From Alphaproteobacteria bacterium (GTDB lineage Bacteria; Pseudomonadota; Alphaproteobacteria; Sphingomonadales; Sphingomonadaceae): a DNA stretch of 8,114 bases. Position 1 is the first letter of the stretch, and every line of letters begins with the position of its first letter. The stretch lies in NCBI GenBank assembly GCA_005882415.1, contig VBAE01000058.1, positions 1 through 8,114 of the forward strand, in the 5' to 3' direction. The notes below the pieces were generated by a model, which was given only the letters and a program-made list of their open reading frames with translations, ran no database searches and was not told the origin of the DNA. The position numbers were made by a program, and so were the translations under genes. Shown here in pieces: positions 1 through 8,114 of this stretch.

Positions 1-1882
<1,882 letters not shown>

Positions 1883-1980
1883 TCAACTCTCCTTCAGTCG
1901 CGTCCTCCCCCCCTAGAAGTTGCATCGGCCCCCCGGCCGCTCGGATCGCAGCATAGCAGAGGCGCCGGCTTCGACACCTC

Positions 1981-2005
1981 AAAAAATGCGTTTTGGCACG
2001 CATTT
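1981..2005 (-). terminator. Rho-independent terminator downstream of tRNA-Glu
   Basis: On the minus strand AAATGCGT, a six-base loop (GCCAAA) and ACGCATTT form a perfect 8-bp stem (1984-2005), running into a six-T tract (1981-1986) that overlaps the stem. It lies 40 bp beyond the tRNA 3' end and about 100 bp before the HAMP kinase start. It should end the tRNA (and any recJ read-through) transcript and separate it from the kinase gene. The plus-strand reading of the hairpin has no comparable T run. Confidence 0.65.
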
Positions 2006-2045
2006 GCTTAAGCGGGAATTGCCGCGGGCGGCGCAATGGCGTGGA

Positions 2046-2121
2046 TGGTGACCCCAACGGGACTCGAACCCGTGTTTTCGCCGTGAAAGGGCGACGTCCT
2101 AGACCGCTAGACGATGGGGCC
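2046..2121 (-). tRNA. tRNA-Glu (anticodon TTC)
   Basis: The 76-nt minus-strand sequence folds as a tRNA. Acceptor strand GGCCCCA pairs with TGGGGTC (one G-U pair), followed by discriminator A and an encoded CCA. The D-arm region is TCGTCTAGCGGTCTAGGAC. The anticodon stem GTCGC/GCGAA-like region encloses the loop CTTTCAC, giving anticodon TTC, which reads GAA/GAG. The T arm is ACGGG-TTCGAGT-CCCGT. It lies 52 bp downstream of recJ on the same strand, with its own candidate promoter in the gap and a terminator beyond it. The 3' end is intact and no duplicated tRNA fragment is visible nearby, so it does not look like an occupied integration site. Confidence 0.97.
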
Positions 2122-2138
2122 AGCGCGCGGAAGGCCGG

Positions 2139-2167
2139 CACTTAGGCAAGGGCGCAAGAGCGGTCAA
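2139..2167 (-). promoter_or_regulatory. Candidate sigma-70-type promoter for tRNA-Glu
   Basis: In the 52-bp gap between the recJ stop and the tRNA, the minus strand has TTGACC (2162-2167), a 17-bp spacer and TAAGTG (2139-2144). The -35 and spacing are good but the -10 is poor. A start about seven bases downstream would leave a leader of roughly ten bases before the mature tRNA. Co-transcription with recJ is the alternative. Confidence 0.35.
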
Positions 2168-2173
2168 GCGGGC

Positions 2174-3949
2174 TCAGTCGGCCCAGGCGGCGTCTTCCAG
2201 ATGGATTTCGGCCGACGGGCGGTCGCCCCAATCGTCGCGCTTCAGCCGGCCGGCGATCCACAGCTTGCGGTGGGGCGGGGCGGACAGCATCGCCGCGCCC
2301 AAGGGGCTGTCGGCCATTCGGAAGGCGATCGCCTTGATCCGCCGGCCGTCGTCGCCGGCGACGATCAGACGGAGATGGCCGTTGCCGACCACGTCCGCCT
2401 TGACGATCCGCACCGGCCCGGCGGCGACGCGGGGGGCGGGCCAGCCGGCGCCATACGGGCCGCCGCCGTCCAATGCGTCGCAGAAAGTCGGGCAGACCCC
2501 GCCCGGAGCGAGCACAGCGTCGAGCAGCATGGCGCGATCGCCGGTGCTTCGGGCGACGTCGGCGGAGAGGCGTTCGTCGAGGAAGTCGGCGAGGGCGTCG
2601 ATTTGGTCGGCCGCGACTGTGAGGCCGGCCGCCATTGCGTGGCCGCCGCCGGCGATGAGAAGCCCGCTGTCCTTTGCGGCGAGGATTGCGGCGCCGAGAT
2701 CGACTCCGGAGATGGAGCGGCCGGAGCCCTTGCCGAGCCCGTCCTCGCCGATCGCGACGACGATGGCGGGGCGGCCGAGTTTCTCCTTGAGGCGGCCGGC
2801 GACGATCCCGATCACGCCCGGGTGCCAGCCCGGCGCGGCGACGAGGGCGACGGCGCGGTTGCCCTGGGTGACGGCGAGCGCCTCGGCCGCTTCGCAGACC
2901 AGGGCCTCGATGGCGCGGCGTTCCTCGTTGAGGCGGTCGAGCTCGGCGGCGATTGCGGCGGCTTCGTCCGGATCCTCGGTGGTGAGCAGGCGGACTCCGA
3001 GATCCGATTTGCCGACCCGGCCGCCGGCGTTGATCCGTGGGCCGAGCGCAAAGCCCAAATCGGTGCAGGTCGGCGCCCGGGTGAGGCGCGAGGCGTCGAT
3101 CAGGGCGGCGAGGCCGGTGTTGCGGCGCTGGGCCATCACCTTCAGCCCCTGGGTGACGAAGGCGCGGTTGAGGCCCTTCAATTGCGCGACGTCGGCGACG
3201 GTGCCAAGGGCGACCAGATCGAGCAGGTCGATCAGCTTCGGCTCGGGCCGGCTCGCGAACCAGCGCCTCTCGCGAAGGTGGCGGAGGAGGGCGGCGCCGA
3301 GCAGGAAGCAGACGCCGACGGCGGCGAGATGGCCGTGCGCCGCGGCTTCCGCCTCCTCGTCGAGCCGGTTCGGGTTGACCAGCGAATGCGCCTTGGGGAG
3401 CTCGGACGCGCATTTGTGATGATCGACGACGATCACATCGACGCCCGCGCCGCGCGCCATCTCCAGCGCCTCGAACGCCTGCGCCCCGCAATCGACGGTG
3501 ACGATGAGCTCAGCGCCCTCCTTGGCCAGCCGCACCAAAGCCTCGCCCGACGGGCCGTAGCCCTCCATCAGCCGGTCGGGGATATAGGCCTTCGGGTCTC
3601 CGCCGAGATCGCGCAGCAGGCGGATGAGCAGCGCCGCGGAGGTCGCCCCGTCGACGTCGTAATCGCCGAAGATCGTGACCGCTTCCCCCCGCTCCAGCGC
3701 GTCGGCAAGCCGCGCGGCGGCCCGGTCCATGTCGCGGAAAAGCGCCGGGTCAGGCATGAACCCGCGGATCGTCGGCTGGCGGTGCCGCTCCAGATCGGCG
3801 CGGGCGACCCCGCGTGCCATCAGCAGCTGGTCGACCAGATCGTCCGGCCGGAAATCCGCGTCCGCCGGATCGGCCGCCGACCCGCGCCACCGCCAGGCCT
3901 GGCCGAGGATCGAGCGCGAAACGCCGCAGACATGAGCGGTGGTAAGCAT
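2174..3949 (-). CDS. recJ: Single-stranded-DNA-specific exonuclease RecJ
   Basis: This 591-residue protein is a full-length RecJ of the DHH phosphoesterase superfamily. RecJ degrades single-stranded DNA 5' to 3' in RecF-pathway recombination, mismatch repair and base-excision repair. The metal-binding DHH motifs are present: GDYDVDG (95-101), VDCG (152-155), VVDHHK (174-179) and LGTVADVA (248-255), then GPRINAGGR (303-311). The DHHA1 domain follows with GWHPGVIGIVAGR (374-386), GSGRSISGVDL (408-418) and GGGHAMAAG (434-442). The last 100 or so residues fit the OB-like substrate-binding domain. The ATG at 3949 follows a G-rich stretch (AGGGTGGGG), and the N-terminus (VCGVSRSILGQAWRWR) matches the usual alphaproteobacterial opening, so the start is credible. 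No key residue is missing. It is transcribed divergently from phaC; the 122-bp gap shows no convincing promoter. Confidence 0.96.
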   Translation of the reverse strand: MLTTAHVCGVSRSILGQAWRWRGSAADPADADFRPDDLVDQLLMARGVARADLERHRQPTIRGFMPDPALFRDMDRAAARLADALERGEAVTIFGDYDVDGATSAALLIRLLRDLGGDPKAYIPDRLMEGYGPSGEALVRLAKEGAELIVTVDCGAQAFEALEMARGAGVDVIVVDHHKCASELPKAHSLVNPNRLDEEAEAAAHGHLAAVGVCFLLGAALLRHLRERRWFASRPEPKLIDLLDLVALGTVADVAQLKGLNRAFVTQGLKVMAQRRNTGLAALIDASRLTRAPTCTDLGFALGPRINAGGRVGKSDLGVRLLTTEDPDEAAAIAAELDRLNEERRAIEALVCEAAEALAVTQGNRAVALVAAPGWHPGVIGIVAGRLKEKLGRPAIVVAIGEDGLGKGSGRSISGVDLGAAILAAKDSGLLIAGGGHAMAAGLTVAADQIDALADFLDERLSADVARSTGDRAMLLDAVLAPGGVCPTFCDALDGGGPYGAGWPAPRVAAGPVRIVKADVVGNGHLRLIVAGDDGRRIKAIAFRMADSPLGAAMLSAPPHRKLWIAGRLKRDDWGDRPSAEIHLEDAAWAD

Positions 3950-4074
3950 CGCCCCACCCTACGCGCCCACCGGTCCCATGTGAATCCGCTTAATCCGATC
4001 GATCCACAGCATTTGCGCCCGAGCCTTTCGCACCCGCGGCGCGTTCCCTAGATACGGAGCGACAGGAGGACATG

Positions 4075-5743
4075 ATGGCGACGCACCCGACGCTGGAGGA
4101 AATGCAGCACTGGACCGGGGTGATGGGCCGCGCCCAGCAGCTGATGCTGGAGCATGTCGCCACGACGATGGGCCAGGCGCCGCCTGCCGACCCTGCCGCG
4201 CTCGCCAGGCAATGGCAGGCGATGTTCCCCGATCCGGCCAAGCTCGCCCAACAGCAGGTCGATCTCTGGACCGAGGGCCTCTCCATCTGGCAGCGCGCGC
4301 TGGGCATGGAGGCGCCGCGCACCGAGGCCGCCGACAAGGCGGACAAGGACCGCCGCTTCAACGCCCCCGAATGGCGCGACAATCCGCTCTTCGACATGAT
4401 CCGCCAGAGCTACATCCTGATCTCCGACCGGCTCCTGGGCTCGGTCGACGCGATCGAGGGGGTGGACGACAAACAGCGCGAGAAGCTCCGCTTCATGACC
4501 CGAAGCTTCGTCGACGCGATGGCGCCGTCCAACTTCGCCCTCACCAACCCCAAGGTGATCGAGCGGACGCTGGAGACCAAGGGCGAGAACCTGCTGAAAG
4601 GCCTGGAGCACATGCTCCGCGACATTTCGAAGGGCCAGCTCACCCATACCGATCCGGAGGCGTTCGAGGTCGGCCGCAACATCGCGATCACGCCCGGCAA
4701 GGTGGTGAAGCGCACCCCGCTCTACGAGCTCATCCAGTACACGCCGACCACGGACAGCGTGTACGAGACGCCGCTGATCATCTTCCCGCCCTGGATCAAC
4801 CGCTTCTACATCCTCGATCTCAATCCGAAGAAGAGCTTACACGATTCTCGACGACTATGTCCTGCGCGGCCAGGTCGACGCGATCGACACCGTGCGCGAG
4901 CTCCTCGGCGTCCCTTCCGTCCACGCCATCGGCTATTGCGTGGCCGGCACCACCCTCGCCGCGACCCTGGCTCTGCTGGAGGCGCGGGGCGAGGCGGACA
5001 AGGTGGCGAGCGCGACCTTCTTCACCGCCCAGGTCGATTTCTCCGCCGCCGGCGACTTGGGCCTGTTCGTCGCCGACGAGACCCTTCAGGCGATCGAGCA
5101 GATGTCGGCCGAGAAGGGCTATATGGACGGCCGCTACATGGCCGCGACCTTCAACATGCTGCGCGGCCGCGACCTCATCTGGAACTATGTCGCCAACAAT
5201 TACCTCTTGGGCGAAGACTACGTCCCCTTCGACCTCCTCCACTGGAACGGCGACACCACCAACCTCCCCGCCAAGTGGCACCAGGCGTACCTCCGCGACT
5301 TCTACCGCGACAACAAGCTGGTCCAGCCCGGCGGAATCGTCGTCGACGGCACCCCGATAGACCTGCGCCGCGTGAAGACCCCCACCTACGTCCAGTCCGG
5401 CCGCGAAGACCACATCGCCCCCGCCCACAGCGTCTGGAAGATCACCGACCACTTCCAGGGCCCGTTGCGCTTCGTGCTGGCGGGCAGCGGCCACATCGCG
5501 GGAGTGGTCAACCCGCCCGAAGCGCAGAAATACCAGTACTGGACCAACGACGAGAAGGTCGGAACGCTCGAGGAGTTCGTGGCGGGCGCGAAGGAAACCA
5601 AGGGCAGCTGGTGGCCGGATTGGATTCAGTGGATCGGCGCCCAAGCGGGGAAGAAGGTCCAAGCAACGGGCCCGCGCGTGCCGGGCGGGGGGAAGCTCAA
5701 GGCGTTGGAGGATGCGCCCGGGAGTTATGTGAGGGCACGCTGA
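4075..5743 (+). pseudogene. phaC: Class I poly(R)-hydroxyalkanoate synthase, disrupted by internal deletion and frameshift
   Basis: PhaC polymerises (R)-3-hydroxyacyl-CoA into storage polyester at granule surfaces. The first 256 codons (counted from ATG 4072, to about 4839) give a typical N-terminal domain and alpha/beta-hydrolase entry (LIIFPPWINRFYILDLNPKKSL). From 4841 the homologous sequence resumes in the +1 frame (TILDDYVLRGQVDAIDTV) and runs to TGA at 5741-5743. Family members have about 25 residues between these blocks, including the TVFxxSW strand; they are absent. The lipase box GYCVAG (catalytic Cys codon 4937-4939), Asp in GREDHIAP (5408-5410) and His in GSGHIAG (5492-5494) all survive downstream of the break. 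An AGGAGG (4064-4069) favours ATG 4075 over ATG 4072, which would be only two bases away. If the break is real, no active synthase is made. An assembly or sequencing deletion is the alternative. Confidence 0.87.
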
Positions 5744-5756
5744 AGCGCCCGAGCGC
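5684..5756 (+). repeat. phaC 3'-end repeat, copy 1 (attached to phaC)
   Basis: This stretch encodes the phaC C-terminus GGGKLKALEDAPGSYVRAR and stop, followed by AGCGCCCGAGCGC (5744-5756). It is matched by copy 2 at 6473-6540. The coding parts differ at about eight of the first 48 aligned bases, while the 13 bp after the stop are identical. Confidence 0.8.
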
Positions 5757-5797
5757 CGGCAAGGTCTGTCCCGACACGCGGCGCTCGCTCGGCGCTT
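5743..5797 (+). other. Imperfect GC-rich inverted repeat between phaC stop and toxin promoter
   Basis: The left arm AAGCGCCCGAGCGCCG (5743-5758) pairs with 5779-5797. The stem has nine inner and seven outer base pairs, a three-base bulge in the right arm and a 20-base loop. The right arm runs into the -35 of the toxin-antitoxin promoter. There is no T tract, so it is not a standard intrinsic terminator. It could be a degenerate terminator or attenuator for phaC, or the scar of an insertion end. Confidence 0.5.
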
Positions 5798-5828
5798 GAC
5801 ACTTCGCACCATATAAAGTACATGTACT
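5796..5828 (+). promoter_or_regulatory. Toxin-antitoxin promoter with palindromic operator candidate
   Basis: A consensus -35, TTGACA (5796-5801), is followed after 17 bp by TACATG (5819-5824) as a -10. The -10 lies inside a perfect 12-bp palindrome, AGTACATGTACT (5817-5828), that ends 13 bp before the toxin ATG. XRE-family antitoxins usually repress their own operon by binding a palindrome over the core promoter, so this is the expected site for the 6188-6472 product. An AT-rich stretch (ATATAAA, 5811-5817) just upstream may aid melting. Binding itself is inferred. Confidence 0.55.
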
Positions 5829-5841
5829 GTAGAAGGTGCAT

Positions 5842-6195
5842 ATGAGGCCGTCGCCGCACAAGATCGAACTCGTCTTCTACCGAAGCGGGATGGGCAACGA
5901 GCCGGTGCGCGACTGGCTCGCGGGCCTGCCGCCCGGCAACCGTCGCGCGGTCGGACAGGATATGCAGCGCGTCCAGTATCGCTGGCCGGTCGGCATGCCG
6001 CTGGTCCGGCCGATGGGAAAGGGCTTGTTCGAGGTCCGGACGGACCTGGCAGGCGGGACGATCGCGCGCGTCCTTTTCTCCTTCCACGCGGGCGAGCTTT
6101 ATGCGCTTCACGGGTTCATCAAGAAGGCGAAGACGACGCCGGTGACGGACCTGAAACTGGCGCGGGACCGAAAGAAGGAGGTCGAGAATGGCTGA
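5842..6195 (+). CDS. HigB/RelE-superfamily toxin (phage Gp49-like, DUF891 type)
   Basis: This 117-residue basic protein fits the Gp49-like branch of RelE/HigB toxins, which typically act as ribosome-dependent mRNA interferases that stall growth when the antitoxin is lost. Family features in order are the early WLAGLP helix (residues 25-30), GLFEVRTDL (61-69), RVLFSF (76-81), LHGFIKK (89-95) and a basic helical tail (LKLARDRKKE). These are the strands and Lys/Arg residues characteristic of the fold. The ATG at 5842 is preferred over an in-frame GTG at 5836 because AGAAGG (5831-5836) sits five bases before it and would be consumed by the GTG start. The gene is first in a two-gene operon and its last eight bases overlap the antitoxin start, giving the toxin-first order typical of higBA. 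Its length is normal and no lesion is seen. Confidence 0.88.
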   Translation: MRPSPHKIELVFYRSGMGNEPVRDWLAGLPPGNRRAVGQDMQRVQYRWPVGMPLVRPMGKGLFEVRTDLAGGTIARVLFSFHAGELYALHGFIKKAKTTPVTDLKLARDRKKEVENG

Positions 6196-6472
6196 GAACA
6201 AGCATCGCGGGTCCACGCTCGACAGCTTCCTCGCGGAGGAAGGCGTGCTCGAGGAATTTCAGGCGCGGGCGATCAAGGAGGTGATCGCCTGGCAACTCGC
6301 CGAGGCCATGGTCGAGCGCAACCTCAGCAAGAACAAGCTCGCGATCCTGATGGGCACGAGCCGCACCCAGGTGAGCCGAGTCCTCGATCCAAACGACGGC
6401 AACGTCACCATCGAGACGCTGCAGCGGGCGGCGCAGGTCGTCGGGAGGAAGGTGCAGCTCCAGCTGGTGTGA
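6188..6472 (+). CDS. HigA-like XRE-family antitoxin
   Basis: The 94-residue product has an acidic, probably flexible N-terminal region (residues 1-30), a linking helix, and a Cro/C1-type helix-turn-helix at about 46-66 (LSKNKLAILMGTSRTQVSRVL). It ends IETLQRAAQVVGRKVQLQLV, the usual close of HigA-like antitoxins. It should bind and neutralise the product of 5842-6195 and repress the operon through the palindrome at 5817-5828. The start ATG overlaps the toxin stop in ATGGCTGA (6188-6195), implying translational coupling. A near-perfect Shine-Dalgarno, AAGGAGGT (6175-6182), lies five bases upstream, so the antitoxin may be translated more strongly than the toxin, whose site is weaker. Its stop codon is followed, without one spare base, by the second copy of the phaC tail. 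Confidence 0.88.
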   Translation: MAENKHRGSTLDSFLAEEGVLEEFQARAIKEVIAWQLAEAMVERNLSKNKLAILMGTSRTQVSRVLDPNDGNVTIETLQRAAQVVGRKVQLQLV

Positions 6473-6540
6473 GGCGGGGGCAAGCTCAAGGCGATCGAGG
6501 ACGCGCCGGTGAGCTATGTGAAGCTGTAGCGCCCGAGCGC
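6473..6540 (+). repeat. Detached second copy of the phaC 3' end (copy 2)
   Basis: Starting on the base after the antitoxin stop, frame 6473 reads GGGKLKAIEDAPVSYVKL and then TAG (6527-6529). This parallels the phaC C-terminus GGGKLKALEDAPGSYVRAR (5684-5743). Just as in copy 1, AGCGCCCGAGCGC follows at the stop (6528-6540 here). There is no start codon or upstream phaC sequence, so this is a 3' gene remnant rather than a gene. Its reading sense is intact and most changes are conservative. It may be the original phaC end displaced by insertion of the toxin-antitoxin unit, or the end of a related phaC brought in with it. Confidence 0.8.
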
Positions 6541-6641
6541 AGCGCCGCCGGCTGCCGTGCAGCCGCCGAAGCAGCGCGAAGAGAGCGCAAAGCCGGCAAG
6601 CGGCGGAAAACATAGTCGACAGCCGATTGCGACTCATAAAG
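6541..6641. other. Intergenic stretch with a short hairpin
   Basis: This is the convergent gap between the phaC-tail remnant and the minus-strand genes. It holds one perfect hairpin, CGGCTGC-CGT-GCAGCCG (6549-6565), in GC-rich DNA. Neither strand has a T tract behind the hairpin, so a terminator role is only possible. Nothing else recognisable was found, and no coding sequence beyond shadows. If the small minus-strand ORF at 6642-6869 is rejected, the non-coding stretch extends to 6871. Confidence 0.4.
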
Positions 6642-6869
6642 TCAGCTTCGCCTGGTGCGAACCTCGACGGTGACGCGCCCGATCTTAATGATGGTCGGAT
6701 GACGCGAATCGCGCCGTCTTGGTTTCCGCCGCCGGGTGCGGGCAATGGCCGCTATGAAACCATCACCGGCCCGGCTGTGCATCTCTTCGGTCAACGCATG
6801 CCAACTCGTCCACGAGGCGCGGGTGTCGTATCGCGTCTCACCAGCGAATTGGCTGGAGTGCCGCGCCAT
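6642..6869 (-). CDS. Possible small basic protein (75 aa), unrecognised
   Basis: An ATG at 6869 lies two bases after the TGA of the preceding minus-strand gene (6872-6874), a spacing typical of coupled operon genes. The frame encodes 75 residues beginning MARHSSQFAGETRYD. The middle is Arg-rich (ARTRRRKPRRRD) and the end is PTIIKIGRVTVEVRTRRS, which looks like a beta-strand rather than random translation. No Shine-Dalgarno is visible, though termination-reinitiation could serve. No family was recognised. A plus-strand ORF of similar length overlaps it, so random openness in GC-rich DNA cannot be excluded. It could also be the decayed 3' end of the upstream gene in another frame. Confidence 0.33.
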   Translation of the reverse strand: MARHSSQFAGETRYDTRASWTSWHALTEEMHSRAGDGFIAAIARTRRRKPRRRDSRHPTIIKIGRVTVEVRTRRS

Positions 6870-6871
6870 GA

Positions 6872-8114
6872 TCAGGAGCTGTGGCCGGGAGGCGGCCACT
6901 CGTTGCCCTTGATCAGCAGGTTTTCTCTGCGGCTGTCGCGCTCTGCTAGGCTGAAGCTGTAGACGTCGTACCATTTCATCTGCACGAACACGATGTCGCC
7001 GGTCTGGCGATCCAAGACCACGGCGTCGGCGTCGGTCAGGACCGACTTGTCCTTCCGTCGAAGCTGGAGTCCTTTTTTGAGGACCTTGTACCGCGGCTCC
7101 GGCAAGAGGCGCCGAAGATCCTCCCGGAAGACGTCTTCGCGACCCCCGACGATTTTGTCCCAGTCGCTGCGATAAGTGCGGCGAAGATGGTCGAGCAAGC
7201 CAGCATGCGAATTCAGTAGGCCGCCGAATATTGGCAAGAGGACAAAATGCTCCCCAGCGTCGATATAATACGGGAGCGGAATCTCATGGCGCTCCTCGGC
7301 CGAAGCCGCGCCCTCGGCATCCAGCGTCAGCCCCGACATCAGTTGCAGCGCACGGAGCCGGTCATCGCCGCGCTCCATCAACACGTCGGCGATATCGTCA
7401 CGCCGAGCGTAGATCGTCAGGATGTCGCGCATGCTCAGCTTAGGCAAGCGCTGGCGAAGCCGGCCGGCCGCGTCGATATGATGCAGCACCGCCCCGTAGG
7501 CGGCAGTCGAGGCCTCGCTCCAATCGCTGAATGGGCGCCCGCCAATCAGTCCAGCCGCAGGCAGCGCCTCGGCTTCGACCACGCCGGCGGCGCGAATCCG
7601 CGCGCGCGCCCGGTAGTGATCCACGAGGAACTGGTCATTGTCATAGCCGATGAACCAGCCTTGGTCAGCGCTTCCGTAGCGGGTAAGTCGCCGCCGCACC
7701 TCTTTAGTATCCGCGGCCAAATCGGGCCGTTCAGCCAGCAGTGCCATGCGCACTCTATCGTTGGCAGCATGCCCCGCCTCGACCTCGGCCCGCTCCTCGG
7801 CGTCCGAGATCACCTCGATCAAAATATTGTCTTCATCCACGACCTGGGTGGTGGCCATACCATAGCGTTCCATTGCGGCCAGGCGGATGGCCACCGCGAA
7901 ACGCCCGCAATGAAGCAGGTGGTTGTCGAAAGCCGGAGACAATTTCGGATTGCTCGGGAACCAGGGGATTGGACCGGGCATGCCCCGGACGGCTTCGAGC
8001 AGGGGGCGCAGCGCAGTTGCAGCTCCGCGCAACCGGAGCCCGGCTTCGTCATCGCGGCCCCCCGTTGCGACGCGATGATTGTAGGCGGCGACATCCAGCG
8101 CCCGCACCATTGAG
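6872..8114 (-). CDS. Unrecognised protein with C-terminal PD-(D/E)XK (QxK) nuclease-like motif; 5' end at window edge
   Basis: The frame is open from TGA at 6872-6874 to the right edge. The first visible ATG is at 8108-8110 (412 residues), but the codon before it is sense and no ribosome site can be seen, so the true start may lie outside. I recognise no family for residues 1-320, which are mostly helical with acidic clusters and have no signal peptide or membrane segment. The C-terminal 90 residues look like a restriction-endonuclease fold: acidic helix REDVFREDL (324-332), LTDADAVVLD (358-367) as the metal-binding Asp strand, QMKW (377-380) as the QxK strand of Mrr-like members, then a helix with SLAERDSRRENLL. 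The end GNEWPPPGHSS is abrupt just where another helix would be expected, so a C-terminal truncation is possible. By position beside a toxin-antitoxin module a defence role is a guess; the nuclease reading is inference from motifs. Confidence 0.72.
   Translation of the reverse strand, partial: SMVRALDVAAYNHRVATGGRDDEAGLRLRGAATALRPLLEAVRGMPGPIPWFPSNPKLSPAFDNHLLHCGRFAVAIRLAAMERYGMATTQVVDEDNILIEVISDAEERAEVEAGHAANDRVRMALLAERPDLAADTKEVRRRLTRYGSADQGWFIGYDNDQFLVDHYRARARIRAAGVVEAEALPAAGLIGGRPFSDWSEASTAAYGAVLHHIDAAGRLRQRLPKLSMRDILTIYARRDDIADVLMERGDDRLRALQLMSGLTLDAEGAASAEERHEIPLPYYIDAGEHFVLLPIFGGLLNSHAGLLDHLRRTYRSDWDKIVGGREDVFREDLRRLLPEPRYKVLKKGLQLRRKDKSVLTDADAVVLDRQTGDIVFVQMKWYDVYSFSLAERDSRRENLLIKGNEWPPPGHSS

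Noticed and set aside
2046..2121. tRNA-Glu as an attachment site of a genomic island
   Set aside because: The tRNA is intact, no repeat of its 3' end is visible in the window, no integrase is present, and the accessory DNA begins over 3.5 kb away, beyond recJ and phaC.
2114..4051. 645-codon plus-strand ORF and other long frames over recJ
   Set aside because: Antisense to a complete recJ with every DHH motif; the translation is of low complexity, typical of GC-rich shadows, and overlaps the tRNA end.
4836..4842. Programmed ribosomal frameshift joining the two phaC frames
   Set aside because: A frameshift alone would not restore the roughly 25 conserved residues that are absent, and there is no clear slippery heptamer with a downstream structure.
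4820..5812. 330-codon minus-strand ORF over phaC
   Set aside because: Antisense shadow of the C-terminal PhaC coding sequence, with no family features.
6549..6565. Intrinsic terminator of the toxin-antitoxin operon
   Set aside because: The hairpin is perfect but neither strand has a T tract after it, so it is kept only as a hairpin.
6119..6745. 208-codon minus-strand ORF over the antitoxin gene and the following gap
   Set aside because: It is antisense to a well-supported antitoxin gene with a strong ribosome site; its translation shows no domain-like pattern.

Overview
The window is GC-rich throughout and reads like the chromosome of an alphaproteobacterium, most likely a sphingomonad. This rests on the RecJ, class I PhaC and poly-HAMP kinase types, the encoded-CCA tRNA-Glu and the base composition; it is an inference, not a marker-gene assignment. 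No complete novel multi-gene system could be demonstrated. The unusual part is the right half, where an ordinary chromosomal locus meets accessory DNA.

Left half (1-4071), all on the minus strand, read right to left: recJ (single-strand DNA exonuclease), tRNA-Glu(TTC) with a candidate promoter and a Rho-independent terminator, then the 5' part of a very large soluble sensor kinase. The kinase is built from tandem HAMP domains. Its repeat unit is exactly 92 codons (276 bp), in register from 61 to 1440, and the gene runs off the left edge before any catalytic domain.

Middle (4072-5743, plus strand): a class I polyhydroxyalkanoate synthase gene (phaC) that is broken. The N-terminal 256 codons and the C-terminal 300 codons lie in different frames. 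About 25 conserved residues that should lie between them are missing, so this is an internal deletion with a frameshift near 4837-4841. The codons of the Cys-Asp-His triad all survive in the second fragment.

Right half (5744-8114): a compact toxin-antitoxin module (HigB/Gp49-type toxin first, XRE antitoxin second, 8-bp overlap) has its own promoter and a 12-bp palindromic operator candidate. A second, diverged copy of the phaC 3' end begins on the base after the antitoxin stop codon. The module is therefore bracketed by two copies of the phaC tail, which suggests insertion at the phaC 3' end. Beyond it, on the minus strand, lies a large unrecognised protein gene whose C-terminus carries a D-x(n)-QxK signature of a PD-(D/E)XK-type nuclease. 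A possible 75-codon ORF starts two bases after its stop codon. This pair may belong to a defence or mobile island extending past the right edge.
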